Below the pieces are notes generated by a model. It was given only the letters and a program-made list of their open reading frames with translations. It did no database searches and had not been told where the DNA came from. Made by a program: the position numbers and the translations under genes. A stretch of 64,000 nt of DNA from Bacillota bacterium (GTDB lineage: Bacteria; Bacillota; Clostridia; Lachnospirales; Lachnospiraceae), in contig JAEXNR010000037.1 in NCBI GenBank assembly GCA_023439505.1, positions 186,001 to 250,000 of the forward strand, in the 5' to 3' direction. Shown here piece by piece: positions 9,159 to 18,148 of the stretch (positions are counted from its first letter, which is position 1; every line of letters starts with the position of its first letter).

Positions 9159-10489
9159 TGCTTTGGACACTTTTACTCAAGGAATGCAGGCAAATGCTGA
9201 AATGCCTTACCTATTATGTAATCATCATCTGTATGTTGTTAATATACACAACACAATTGGGTTCTGAAAATGTCAGCAAGCCGATACCGGGACAGGAATC
9301 TTATGGCTTTGCAGCGAGTGAGGATGAGTCAGTCATCATGAATATGAGTCTTGCTAATTTGACACGGGAATATCTGTATAACAACTATAGCACTTATCCC
9401 ATTGGTTTTATTAAGAAGGTGGTATTGAGCAAGGAAAAGCAGAGGGAAATAGGGGATATCATCACCGAGGTAACCGGAATGGAAAGAGATCAGCTGGATG
9501 ACTGGCTTAAGGAATCTTACTCTGATAAATACTGGGTGGATTCCAGCGGGAATGGGGATTCATATAGTATTTCTGCTAATGGTGAGGTGGTGGCTAAGGA
9601 GGGGGATGCGCAAGAACCAAATACCAATACAACAGGAACGGATGGTTCGGATGAATTGCAATTAAAGGTGCTTCCTGATGTGACCTATGAGCATTTTACA
9701 GAACTTATGACTAAGGCAGATAAGCTGCTGGGTGGTGGGTCAAGCTATGCCAGGGATGAGCTTCAAAGCAATGCTTATGTTCCGAAGACCTATGAGCAGG
9801 CCTTGCAGGATTATAATGACATCATAGAGAAGGATCATCTGACAGGTGCATATGCAAGGATTTTCTGTGACTATCTTGGCATCACACTTGCCATACTTCC
9901 TGTATTTCTGGCAGTTACCAGAGGACTTCGGGACAGGCGTGCGAAGGCTGCGGAGATTATCGGTTCAAGAAGAGCGTCCTCCTTCCATATCGTAATATCG
10001 AGATATCTGGCTATGGTTACCATGCTGTTGCTTCCTGTGCTGCTATTATCGTCCTTTATGGGAATAGCATGTATCATTACCGGAGTCAGGCAGGGAATTG
10101 CAGTTGATTATCTGGCATTTCCCAAATATATTCTGGTATGGCTGCTTCCGACGATTATGATAACGACGTCCGTTGGGATGCTTTTGACAGAGCTTACGGA
10201 TACGGCCTTAGCAATTATCGTTCAGGGCTTTTGGTGGTATATCAGCGCATTCACAGGTAATCTGTCAGGCAATTGCGGCTGGAATCTGCTACCAAGACAT
10301 AATACTGTCGGGGAATATGATTTGTTTATGGAGAACATAAGGCAGTTTACGCTTAACAGAATGGTTTACACCTTAATTGCTATCCTGCTATTATTTATAT
10401 CCATCTGGTTATATGAGAGTAAGAGAAGAGGGAGGCTTGATATCCGTGGTAAGATTTTTCCACATCGCAGGGTCAAATTTGAAGAATAA
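9158..10489 (+). CDS. ABC-2-type permease subunit
   Basis: 443 residues, starting on the last base of the ATPase stop codon. One N-terminal membrane helix (about residues 17-31) is followed by a roughly 200-residue hydrophilic, probably external domain, then about five C-terminal helices, including LGITLAILPVFLAVT and MVYTLIAILLLFISIWLY. This fold order is typical of ABC-2 permeases with a large extracellular loop. The hydrophilic insert contains a Thr/Asn-rich linker near residue 150. Its job is export with the preceding ATPase; the substrate is unknown. Confidence 0.85.
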   Translation: MLWTLLLKECRQMLKCLTYYVIIICMLLIYTTQLGSENVSKPIPGQESYGFAASEDESVIMNMSLANLTREYLYNNYSTYPIGFIKKVVLSKEKQREIGDIITEVTGMERDQLDDWLKESYSDKYWVDSSGNGDSYSISANGEVVAKEGDAQEPNTNTTGTDGSDELQLKVLPDVTYEHFTELMTKADKLLGGGSSYARDELQSNAYVPKTYEQALQDYNDIIEKDHLTGAYARIFCDYLGITLAILPVFLAVTRGLRDRRAKAAEIIGSRRASSFHIVISRYLAMVTMLLLPVLLLSSFMGIACIITGVRQGIAVDYLAFPKYILVWLLPTIMITTSVGMLLTELTDTALAIIVQGFWWYISAFTGNLSGNCGWNLLPRHNTVGEYDLFMENIRQFTLNRMVYTLIAILLLFISIWLYESKRRGRLDIRGKIFPHRRVKFEE

Positions 10490-11138
10490 TCTGTTACCTC
10501 AGTTTCTGGTTGCCGTAGCCTTTTTACTGCTTACACCCTTACTCATGGGGATTGAATATCTAAACATCTCTAACACAGCCAGAGTTCTGGAGATGTATAC
10601 AGCTCTGATTGGAATTATCCTTCTGACGCCCATATCCCTGCCGGAGCAGGATAAGGATATCAGGGAGCTTGTGGGAACTAAGTATACGAACACTACTGTA
10701 GTTACCCTGATCAGGGTTCTGGAGGCCGGATGTTGTCTGGTTCTCCTGATTGGACTGGTTCTTCTGGTGCTGAAGCAGAAGCATTGCATATTCCCATTGG
10801 ATAGATTTTTATTCGGTACTCTGGCTGAGGCGTTTTTCCTTGGGGGAATGGGGCTATGTGCTTATGCCATCTTCGATCAGATTGCAGTCGCTTATATGCT
10901 GCCAATTGTTTACTACCTGATCAATATGAGCGGTGCTAAATATGTGAAGGATTTCTACCTGTTCTCAATGTCAAGGGGCAGCTATCGAGAAAAGTACTAT
11001 CTTGCAGCTGCCGGATTGCTTTTGATCAGCTTCGGAATAAGTTATCCATATTTGGCACGAAGGGTGAGGACGGGATGGTCAACAATTTTAAGTAGTTGGG
11101 CAGGCTTGAAACCTCAGAAGAGGCAAAATAGAATTTAA
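10446..11138 (+). CDS. Second ABC permease subunit
   Basis: About 230 residues of mostly hydrophobic sequence with five to six predicted membrane helices. The start is taken as GTG 10446 because GGAGG lies ten bases upstream inside the preceding gene; the reading frames then overlap by 44 bases, suggesting translational coupling. The C-terminus is basic (KPQKRQNRI). It probably forms a heterodimeric channel with the 443-residue permease. No family-specific motif was recognised, so the assignment rests on topology and position. Confidence 0.75.
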   Translation: MVRFFHIAGSNLKNNLLPQFLVAVAFLLLTPLLMGIEYLNISNTARVLEMYTALIGIILLTPISLPEQDKDIRELVGTKYTNTTVVTLIRVLEAGCCLVLLIGLVLLVLKQKHCIFPLDRFLFGTLAEAFFLGGMGLCAYAIFDQIAVAYMLPIVYYLINMSGAKYVKDFYLFSMSRGSYREKYYLAAAGLLLISFGISYPYLARRVRTGWSTILSSWAGLKPQKRQNRI

Positions 11139-11272
11139 GGATAAATGAAAGATACAATGATCTGACATATACCTGTCATATATTTTTACTAGAATGTTCT
11201 TGGCATCGGTTAAGATGTTCGTTGCAAATTTTTTGAATATAAGTCATGATGCTAAAGAGCTGGAGGTAAACT

Positions 11273-12913
11273 ATGTCAAAACAATTAAAGCTGATCCGTA
11301 TAGTGCTATGTATTATAGGGTTGGTCCTAATAAATGCATGTTCTCACAAGGGGGTCGACAATTCGAGTCCAGAGGAGAAGCCTTCCCCGGCGCTGTCAAT
11401 GACACCCGGCCTGACCCCTGCTGAGGAGGAAGTCCGGATCGAGGATGTTAAAGTGATTCCCGACCCATCGTATAAGGATTTTTTTAATGATAACCCTTAT
11501 TCCCAGTTGTCAGGATACATGATTAAGAACTATCATCCGGACAGGGAGTTGTATAATTATCTATTTCAGGCGATTTCAAATCGAGAGGAAACGGCAGATA
11601 TCTCATCCTTTGATTTAAAACCAAGACAGATTATGGACACTGCTTCGACTTTGTATGAACAGGCAGGATTGCAATTGTTTTATTTCTACCGGGTAAAATG
11701 GAGTGATGATTATAAGACAATAATATTTCAATACACAGAGGATACACCACAGGAAATCAGGACCTATCAGGATTCCTTTTATGCTCAAATGAATCATTTG
11801 CTTTATAATGTAGCACCCAAAGAGGATACATCTCTTCAGAAATTCTTCTCAGTATATGATTACATTACAAAATATGCGGATTATACAGATGATCTAAACG
11901 ATCCCACAACCTTTACCGCGGGCAGTCTCTTAGTGAATCAAAAATCAATCTGTGGCGGATTCAGTTTCATCGCTGATTATGTGCTTAATTTTGTTGGGGT
12001 TCCCTCCGTTTATATCTCCAATGTACCGCATGCCTGGAACATTGTCACTTTGATGGGGAATCGCTATCATTCTGATTTTACCTGGGGAGCAGGCAGTGCC
12101 GGCAGTAATATAAGTTTTCTGCGCAATGCATTAATGAATGATGAGACCAGAATGGACGGATTAAACAGCATGGGATATGGTGATTATAAGATGATTGAAG
12201 GATATCCGGGGGAGGGTGCTGTGGAACCGGAGCCTTGTACGGATTCCGGGTATGATTTTATGAAAGATATCTATGATGGCTATGTGTTGGACATTCCTCA
12301 TAATTGGATTTATTATTCCGATAACGACGGAATTTACAGAATTCATCTGGATGGTACTGGGAAAGAAACACTGTTACAGCAATTTGGCTATCCAATCGCA
12401 GTCTTTCGTGACGTATTATATTATGTGAGCGGGGATCAGGGACTTTATCAGATGAATCCGGGCGGGGATCCGATCCTGATTGATCAACAGGTAAATGTTA
12501 ATATGAACATTGAAGATGGCATTCTAAACTATAGCAAAGGGATTGATATAAATCATATACTGGAAATAGATTTGAATCAATATTACCCGGAGGATTTTGA
12601 TCTGGATCGCAGTATTCCTATGGGATCCTATCAGATGAACAAGCAGCAGACATTTCAGTTATCGATAGCATTTTCCCGGAATATGAATACCTCAAAGCTT
12701 CCGGAGGACTTAATATACGTCAGGGATTCGGAGGGACATCGTATTCCGGTTCATATGGTTTGGGAGGAAGATGGTAAAACACTATCGATCCGTTCAACGA
12801 AATACCTGAATCAATTAAGCAGTGTGAGTTTCTATATAAAAGCAGGATTTGAGGATGCAAATGGTAATAAAACGAAGGAGAGCTATGTTAAAGTGATTGA
12901 ATTTACAGAGTAA
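11273..12913 (+). CDS. Lipoprotein with transglutaminase-like domain, DUF5050-type repeats and Ig-like tail
   Basis: 546 residues behind GGAGG. A lipobox ending LINAC makes Cys23 the likely lipidated residue, so the protein is tethered outside the membrane. A transglutaminase-like core follows with the triad Cys227 (SICGGFSF), His253 (PHAWN) and Asp268 (SDFTW). The middle has YYSDNDGIYRIHLDGTG-like strands resembling DUF5050 or beta-propeller repeats, and the last roughly 100 residues (LSIAFSRNMNTSKLP) resemble an SbsA/Big_5 Ig-like domain. It may act as a cell-surface protease or crosslinking enzyme. It stands alone after the ABC exporter; its substrate is not known. Confidence 0.85.
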   Translation: MSKQLKLIRIVLCIIGLVLINACSHKGVDNSSPEEKPSPALSMTPGLTPAEEEVRIEDVKVIPDPSYKDFFNDNPYSQLSGYMIKNYHPDRELYNYLFQAISNREETADISSFDLKPRQIMDTASTLYEQAGLQLFYFYRVKWSDDYKTIIFQYTEDTPQEIRTYQDSFYAQMNHLLYNVAPKEDTSLQKFFSVYDYITKYADYTDDLNDPTTFTAGSLLVNQKSICGGFSFIADYVLNFVGVPSVYISNVPHAWNIVTLMGNRYHSDFTWGAGSAGSNISFLRNALMNDETRMDGLNSMGYGDYKMIEGYPGEGAVEPEPCTDSGYDFMKDIYDGYVLDIPHNWIYYSDNDGIYRIHLDGTGKETLLQQFGYPIAVFRDVLYYVSGDQGLYQMNPGGDPILIDQQVNVNMNIEDGILNYSKGIDINHILEIDLNQYYPEDFDLDRSIPMGSYQMNKQQTFQLSIAFSRNMNTSKLPEDLIYVRDSEGHRIPVHMVWEEDGKTLSIRSTKYLNQLSSVSFYIKAGFEDANGNKTKESYVKVIEFTE

Positions 12914-12980
12914 AATTCGCAACTGGGATCAGGAAGAATTATTTGAATATGATAAAATATGATTACAGGGAGTGGATCAT

Positions 12981-13346
12981 TTGTCGGTTAAAACCATTGA
13001 AAATATGATAGACTGGGTGGAGATTAATTTAAAAGAGGACCCAACGCTTGAAAAGATGTCTGATTATGTCGGGTATTCTTCCTTTTATTGTTCCGCGAAA
13101 TTTCATGAAGTGGCGGGGATTTCATTCAAGGAATACGTTATGAGACGAAAGCTGGCACAGGCTGCTGTAGAACTAAGAGAAACCAACCATAAGATTATAG
13201 ACATAGCCGTTCAATACGGTTTTTCTTCCGGTGAAGCCTTTTCAAGAGCCTTTCATAAAAAATATGGATATACGCCAAGTCAGTTTCGCATAGCAATGCC
13301 GCAATTTTCACCTGATCATAAATTGGTGATTGCTGTAACTCCTTAG
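12981..13346 (+). CDS. AraC-type DNA-binding domain protein, no sensor domain
   Basis: About 121 residues made almost entirely of the two helix-turn-helix units of the AraC family: LEKMSDYVGYSSFYCSAKFHE and IDIAVQYGFSSGEAFSRAFHK, ending in the typical YTPSQFR. Relatives with this N-terminal placement usually continue into a C-terminal effector-binding domain, which is missing; only about 18 unrelated residues follow. TTG 12981 is preferred because AGGGAG lies upstream at normal spacing; GTG 12972 overlaps that site. It lies 20 bases before a methionine aminopeptidase gene and may be cotranscribed with it. Confidence 0.72.
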   Translation: MSVKTIENMIDWVEINLKEDPTLEKMSDYVGYSSFYCSAKFHEVAGISFKEYVMRRKLAQAAVELRETNHKIIDIAVQYGFSSGEAFSRAFHKKYGYTPSQFRIAMPQFSPDHKLVIAVTP

Positions 13347-13366
13347 TATAAGATCAGAGGTTGAGG

Positions 13367-14242
13367 ATGTCAGTGAAATTAGAACGAAATGATGTATGCT
13401 GGTGTGGCAGCGGTAAGAAATATAAGATGTGCCATTTTAATCTGGATGAGAGAGTTCAGTCATATAAAAGACGGGGGTGTATTGTCCCGGGAAGAAAGAT
13501 GATCAAATCCTCTTCACAAATTAATGGAATCAGAGATTGCGGCAAAGTCAATATTGAACTATTGGATTACATTACAGACTATATTCAGCAGGGGATCAGT
13601 ACGCAGGAGATTAATCGGCTGATTGATACGAAAACCAGAGCACTTGGCGGGATTCCGGCAACACTCGGATATGAGGGGTTTCCCAAAAGTGTCTGTATCT
13701 CTATTAACAATGTTGTTTGCCATGGAATTCCATCAGAAATGGTAATATTAAGGGATGGAGATATTCTAAATATTGATGTCACGACGCAAGTAAACGGCTT
13801 TTACTCGGACTCATCAAGAATGTACGGGGTAGGAAGGGTAAGTGATGCGCGTAAAAGATTAGTCGAGACAACCAGAAAAGCAATTGATATGGGCTTGGAA
13901 CATGCCCGCCCGTGGAATTTTCTGGGTGATATCGGTCAGGCGATCAATGATTTTGCCCGTGTGAATGGATACAGTGTCGTTAAAGAGATCGGCGGTCATG
14001 GAGTGGGAATGGAAGTTCATGAAGCGCCGTTTGTGAGTCATGTATCAAAAAAGGGAACAGAAATGCTATTGGTTCCGGGTATGATCTTTACAATTGAGCC
14101 AATGATAAATATGGGCAAATCAGATGTCGTGATCGATGAGAAGGATGGTTGGACAATTCGTACAATGGATGGTCAGGATTCTGCTCAATGGGAAGTCACT
14201 GTTTTGATTACGGATCGTGGGCATGAAATTCTGGCTTATTAA
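13367..14242 (+). CDS. map: Type I methionine aminopeptidase with N-terminal SEC-C zinc motif (copy 1)
   Basis: 291 residues. The first 25 carry a SEC-C zinc motif (CWCGSGKKYKMCH), which in the related MetAP class helps ribosome association. The catalytic domain keeps the substrate histidine in VCHGIPSE, metal ligands Asp in LNIDVT and FYSDSSR, His in GGHGVGMEVHE, Glu in FTIEPMIN and Glu in QWEVTVLIT. It removes initiator methionine. A closely similar 291-residue copy lies at 26436-27311. A housekeeping copy is usually found near ribosomal protein genes, outside this window, so both are probably accessory. A strong terminator follows. Confidence 0.93.
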   Translation: MSVKLERNDVCWCGSGKKYKMCHFNLDERVQSYKRRGCIVPGRKMIKSSSQINGIRDCGKVNIELLDYITDYIQQGISTQEINRLIDTKTRALGGIPATLGYEGFPKSVCISINNVVCHGIPSEMVILRDGDILNIDVTTQVNGFYSDSSRMYGVGRVSDARKRLVETTRKAIDMGLEHARPWNFLGDIGQAINDFARVNGYSVVKEIGGHGVGMEVHEAPFVSHVSKKGTEMLLVPGMIFTIEPMINMGKSDVVIDEKDGWTIRTMDGQDSAQWEVTVLITDRGHEILAY

Positions 14243-14268
14243 GAAGGGTTCTGTTGATCCAACTGTCT

Positions 14269-14317
14269 AAAACCTCTGTAAATAATAGCGGAAGGCTATT
14301 ATTTACGGAGGTTTTTT
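14269..14317 (+). terminator. Strong terminator after map copy 1
   Basis: AAAACCTCTGTAAATAATAGC (from 14269) pairs almost perfectly with GCTATTATTTACGGAGGTTTT (one G-U pair), with a short GGAAG loop and a TTTTTT run ending at 14317. Confidence 0.93.
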
Positions 14318-14500
14318 GCTGCAGTAAGCTTTTGAATATGTTGCATATATAGATACAGACAGGTTTTATGTTCCGATCATTCCAATCGTTCGTGTAATTT
14401 TTATAACCCAAAGAAAAGATGATTGGAAGGGTAGGCGGAAAGAGGATTTTAGCATGCCTTTTATCTGCTTATTATGGAGATAATGACGGAATAATTATTT
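14318..14500. other. Intergenic stretch before the lacI-type promoter
   Basis: AT-rich sequence between the map terminator and the promoter at 14513. No gene, hairpin with a T-run, or repeat could be supported here. Confidence 0.5.
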
Positions 14501-14502
14501 TA

Positions 14503-14575
14503 TACACACGTATTGACACTAATTTGACTGCATGATATAATAAAAAACATAAGTATACATTCGTGTGTACATATA
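14503..14575. promoter_or_regulatory. Operator-like inverted repeats around the lacI-type promoter
   Basis: TACACACG (14503-14510) just upstream of -35 and its reverse complement CGTGTGTA (14562-14569) downstream of -10 flank the promoter. The downstream arm lies inside a near-palindrome GTATAC..GTATAC-like (arms GTATA and TATAC, about 14553-14576). The layout suits autorepression by the LacI-type protein, possibly by looping. This is pattern inference only. Confidence 0.4.
14513..14541 (+). promoter_or_regulatory. Consensus sigma-A promoter of the sugar operon regulator
   Basis: TTGACA (14513-14518), exactly 17 bases, TATAAT (14536-14541): a perfect match to the vegetative consensus, about 90 bases before the LacI-type gene. 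Confidence 0.87.
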
Positions 14576-14632
14576 CAAAGTAAATAAAATTGACAGTGCA
14601 TTCTAAATAATCGGAAAAGGATGATAAAGCTT

Positions 14633-15631
14633 ATGAACAAAGTTACCAGAAAAGATGTAGCAAACTATGCCGGAGTGAGTGAAACCATCGTTTCCTATGT
14701 TTTGAACAATAACAGATATGTCGAAAAACAAAAAAGAGAACGAGTACTGGAGGCTGTTAAGGTACTTGGATATACGCCTAATGTCATAGCAAGAAGCTTA
14801 AGGGGCAAGAATGGCTATCATATGCTATTTATTGTTGATCAGATTGAAAATGAACACTTTGGAAATCTCGTAAAGGATATGGATACATTTTCTTATGAGA
14901 AGGGATATTTGATTTCTCTGTGTTCTGATCGTAATGATGAAAATTTCGTAAACAGAATTTTATCCAGACATGTCGATGGCATTATCATCAACTCAGTCAG
15001 TTTATCAGAGCATGATATTAACCGGATAATTAATGCCAATATCCCGGTTGTTTTATTTATGAATTTTAAATATAAAAATAAATTTGAGGAAGCCTCCAGA
15101 ATTTATACCGGTTTATTTGATGGTATGAAACGAGCAACTGAGCTGTTGATCGGAAAAGGCTGCAGGAATTTGATTTATATTGACCGTACCAGCAAGCATA
15201 ATAATTTTTCAACGAATCAGGATTACAGACTCAGTGCTTTTCTTGATACTGTGAAAAGGAATGAATTGGAATTTGACGCTGAGAGAATTATTACAAAATG
15301 CACCTCAGAAGAGGAAACCATGGAACAGATATGTACAAAAATTAAAAATGGTTTAAAAGTGGATGGAATTGTTGCAAGAAATGATAACATGGCAATTGTT
15401 GCAATGAAAGCGATCCGGTCAATCGGGCTGGAAGCAGGCAAAGATATAAAAGTTGTAGGTTTCGATAACTCAAGATTAAGCAGATTTGTAGTACCCACAC
15501 TGACAACAGTAGAAATTCAGAGAAAGGAGATAGCGAAAGAAGCGGTTGATATGTTATGTAATATGATATCAGGAGGAGAACCCTATGAGAAATTTTTCAT
15601 TACAGAACTGATAGAAAGAGAAACAACATGA
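14633..15631 (+). CDS. LacI/GalR-family transcriptional regulator
   Basis: 332 residues from ATG 14633 (AAAAGG is 12 bases upstream; the ATG at 14621 abuts that site). The N-terminal helix-turn-helix reads VTRKDVANYAGVSETIVSYV, with the family hinge RSLRG. The rest is a periplasmic-binding-type effector domain, with DGIVARNDNMAIVAMKAI and VVGFDNSRLSRF near the C-terminus. It precedes a sugar ABC transporter, aldolase and isomerase, which it probably represses until an inducing sugar binds. The inducer cannot be read from sequence. Confidence 0.93.
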   Translation: MNKVTRKDVANYAGVSETIVSYVLNNNRYVEKQKRERVLEAVKVLGYTPNVIARSLRGKNGYHMLFIVDQIENEHFGNLVKDMDTFSYEKGYLISLCSDRNDENFVNRILSRHVDGIIINSVSLSEHDINRIINANIPVVLFMNFKYKNKFEEASRIYTGLFDGMKRATELLIGKGCRNLIYIDRTSKHNNFSTNQDYRLSAFLDTVKRNELEFDAERIITKCTSEEETMEQICTKIKNGLKVDGIVARNDNMAIVAMKAIRSIGLEAGKDIKVVGFDNSRLSRFVVPTLTTVEIQRKEIAKEAVDMLCNMISGGEPYEKFFITELIERETT

Positions 15632-15648
15632 AACTGAAGATTACAGGT

Positions 15649-15691
15649 AAATTAGTTTCACCAAATTAGTTTCAAACCGGTGATACCGGTT
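15649..15691. repeat. Tandem 12-base repeat plus perfect inverted repeat before the sugar-binding protein gene
   Basis: AAATTAGTTTCA occurs twice (15649-15660 and 15663-15674), directly followed by AACCGGT-GAT-ACCGGTT (15675-15691), a perfect 7-base inverted repeat. No T-run follows, so it is more likely an operator or RNA element than a terminator. It lies 44 bases before the binding-protein start. Confidence 0.6.
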
Positions 15692-15734
15692 GAATAAATA
15701 AATAAATCCCAATGAAGGATAGTAGGAGGAAAGA

Positions 15735-17111
15735 ATGAAAAAATTTTTAGTGATTTTGGTAACCTTTATTATGCTGCTTGCGAGTACTGTTTTGCTGGTC
15801 GCCTGCAGCAAAGAAGCAAAAGATGATGGTAAAAAGGTGGGGAATGACCCCCAAACGGTAACTGATAACAAGACCGGTGATGATACAGGAAAGGACAGCG
15901 CCGAACCGACATCCATCCGTTTTTACAATTATGCTTTATCTGAAACAGCAAAGAAAGATTTTTGGGAAAAAACAGTAGCAGATTTTGAATCAAAAAATCC
16001 GGATGTTAAGGTGGAAGTAATTACCGTAGATTACAACAGCATGGTAACTACATTTACAAATGATATTGCTTCAGGAAACACCGTGGATCTGGTTTATGGA
16101 GAAGTTTCCTGGATACCGGCTTTGGCAGAAGCCGGATTTATCCAGGAACCCTCCAATGTACTTAGTGCTGACTTTTACGATGGATACTATAAAGATGTTT
16201 TGGATGCCTTTAAGTATAACGGAAAAGTATATGGTGTACCTCACTATTATACTAATTCAGTTATATTTGTCAATAAAGACCTTGTTGAAGGAGCCGGTCT
16301 TTCCATGAATGATTTCCCGACAACTTTAGACGGATTAAAAACCTGGATCGAAACACTTAGCAAGTTCTATTCCGGTAATCCGGACATTTCAACAATCTTT
16401 GGCCTCACAACAGCTGAAGTATCAGCAACCGGTGCCAATATTAATGCAATTTTAAAAGCATTCGGTGGTACCCTTTTGAATGATGACGGTTCACTGGCCG
16501 ATTTAACAACCGGTGATAATGCAGCAGCAGTGAAGGAGTGTATGGATTTCTACAAATACCTGATTTCCAATAAATATACGATCGAAAATCAGAAGCTGAA
16601 AGATTATCGTTCCGCATTCGGCTCAGGGAATGTAGTAATGTATGTTGACTCCTCCTGGGGCTATGCCCAGATCCAGGGCGCAGGTGAAAACACAGCTGAT
16701 TTTACTGTAACAGCTGCAATTCCTACCACCATGGGTACATATGGAAAGGGAAATACTTTAGTTGAGTCTCATTCCTTCTTAATTGGTTCCTCCTTGACAG
16801 ATGCTCAGAAGGCAGCCGTAGATAAGTTCGTTCAATTCTGCACTACAAAAGATACGATGCAGGATTATCTGAATAATATCGGAATTGCATTTGCTTCTCA
16901 TAAGAACATGGAAGATGTTCAGATTTCTCCTATTCTTGAAGGAGCCTATAAAGGAATTAAAAATATTTCGGCACAACCATCAATTGAACCAATTATCAGT
17001 GTTCAGACCAAACTAGCGACAATGGTTCTTAACTATACAGTGAATGGAATGTCACTGGATGATTCTGTTGCACAATATATCACAGACGCAGATTATTATA
17101 TTAATCAATAA
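15735..17111 (+). CDS. Extracellular sugar-binding lipoprotein of ABC importer
   Basis: 458 residues behind AGGAGG. The signal MKKFLVILVTFIMLLASTVL leads to a lipobox ending LLVAC, so the mature protein is anchored outside by its Cys. The mature part belongs to solute-binding family 1 (carbohydrate type): YNSMVTTFTNDIASGNTVDL, GKVYGVPHYYTNSVIFVNK and the C-terminal FLIGSSLTDAQKAAV segment are typical. It delivers its ligand to the two permeases encoded immediately downstream. The ligand is not predictable; the linked isomerase and aldolase point to a monosaccharide or derivative. Confidence 0.95.
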   Translation: MKKFLVILVTFIMLLASTVLLVACSKEAKDDGKKVGNDPQTVTDNKTGDDTGKDSAEPTSIRFYNYALSETAKKDFWEKTVADFESKNPDVKVEVITVDYNSMVTTFTNDIASGNTVDLVYGEVSWIPALAEAGFIQEPSNVLSADFYDGYYKDVLDAFKYNGKVYGVPHYYTNSVIFVNKDLVEGAGLSMNDFPTTLDGLKTWIETLSKFYSGNPDISTIFGLTTAEVSATGANINAILKAFGGTLLNDDGSLADLTTGDNAAAVKECMDFYKYLISNKYTIENQKLKDYRSAFGSGNVVMYVDSSWGYAQIQGAGENTADFTVTAAIPTTMGTYGKGNTLVESHSFLIGSSLTDAQKAAVDKFVQFCTTKDTMQDYLNNIGIAFASHKNMEDVQISPILEGAYKGIKNISAQPSIEPIISVQTKLATMVLNYTVNGMSLDDSVAQYITDADYYINQ

Positions 17112-17189
17112 AGGAATAAATTGCATTACTTCATGGGCGGGAGTTAAATCCCCTCCTCCCGCCCGGATACATCAAAAAGGAGTATTATT

Positions 17190-18134
17190 ATGGATGGCAG
17201 TAAAACAAATTACTTACAAAAACTGAAAGTAAAATTCAACAGCAGGAGTAACAGGGATTTGATGTTTTGGATGGCGCTTATCGCACCGGCATTCATCATC
17301 TGCATTATATTTATCCTTATACCTATTGTGAACTCAGTTATCATGAGCTTTACTACATATAAAATCAACAATCTGGTAAACGGAATCAGCGGGCAATGGA
17401 ATAATTTTGCTAACTATACCCGTTTGTGGCAATCAGGGAAATTACAGTCATCAATTATCATCACATTAGAATTTGTTCTGGCAGTGGTTCTGGCCACCTT
17501 TATGATAAGCATGACGCTGGCATTGATCCTGAATTCAAACATCCGGGGTGCCAGGGTTCTTCGAAGCATCATGATGATTCCATGGGTGGTACCCACGGTG
17601 ATTGCAGCATTGCTATGGTCCTGGATATTTTCAAGTCCTTATGGATTGTTAAAATATCTGGTCGGTGTTTTATCCAATGGATCAGTATCAAATTTTGCAA
17701 TGTTAAATAGTACTTCTACCGCATTGTGGGGTGTCTCCATAGCGGCATTATGGAAACAGATACCATTAATTACGCTTTTACTTCTGGCAGGTCTTCAGAA
17801 TGTTCCGGAGGATATTATGGAAGCAGCAAAAGTAGATGGTGCAAGCGGTGTGGTAAGATTATTTAAAATAACTATTCCGTATATGAAAAGTGTAATTAAA
17901 GTATCGATGTCAATGTGTATTATCGAGAATTTTAAACAATACCCGTTGTTTGCAGCTCTTACCAATGGAGGTCCTTCAAGATCAACAACTTCCCTTGCTG
18001 TTTTATCCTATGATGAGGCCTTCGTTAATTTTAATTATGGGTCGGGTGCTGCGGTTACAACTGTCTGGTTATTGTTGATGATCATAGTAGTTATTATTTT
18101 CAATCGAATTTTTAAATCCGAAGATTTAGGCTAG
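17190..18134 (+). CDS. Sugar ABC transporter permease (MalF/UgpA type)
   Basis: 314 residues, start behind AAGGAG. Six membrane helices; the EAA loop that docks the ATPase is present as EDIMEAAKVDGASGVVRLFK, about 80 residues from the C-terminus. It pairs with the next permease. No ATPase gene lies in this operon, as in many Firmicutes sugar importers that share a common MsmX/MsmK-type ATPase encoded elsewhere. Confidence 0.94.
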   Translation: MDGSKTNYLQKLKVKFNSRSNRDLMFWMALIAPAFIICIIFILIPIVNSVIMSFTTYKINNLVNGISGQWNNFANYTRLWQSGKLQSSIIITLEFVLAVVLATFMISMTLALILNSNIRGARVLRSIMMIPWVVPTVIAALLWSWIFSSPYGLLKYLVGVLSNGSVSNFAMLNSTSTALWGVSIAALWKQIPLITLLLLAGLQNVPEDIMEAAKVDGASGVVRLFKITIPYMKSVIKVSMSMCIIENFKQYPLFAALTNGGPSRSTTSLAVLSYDEAFVNFNYGSGAAVTTVWLLLMIIVVIIFNRIFKSEDLG

Positions 18135-18148
18135 GAGGTAACATTAAA

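Noticed and set aside
13385..13450. SEC-C motif read as a SecA fragment
   Set aside because: The zinc motif is fused in frame to a complete methionine aminopeptidase, a known domain pairing.
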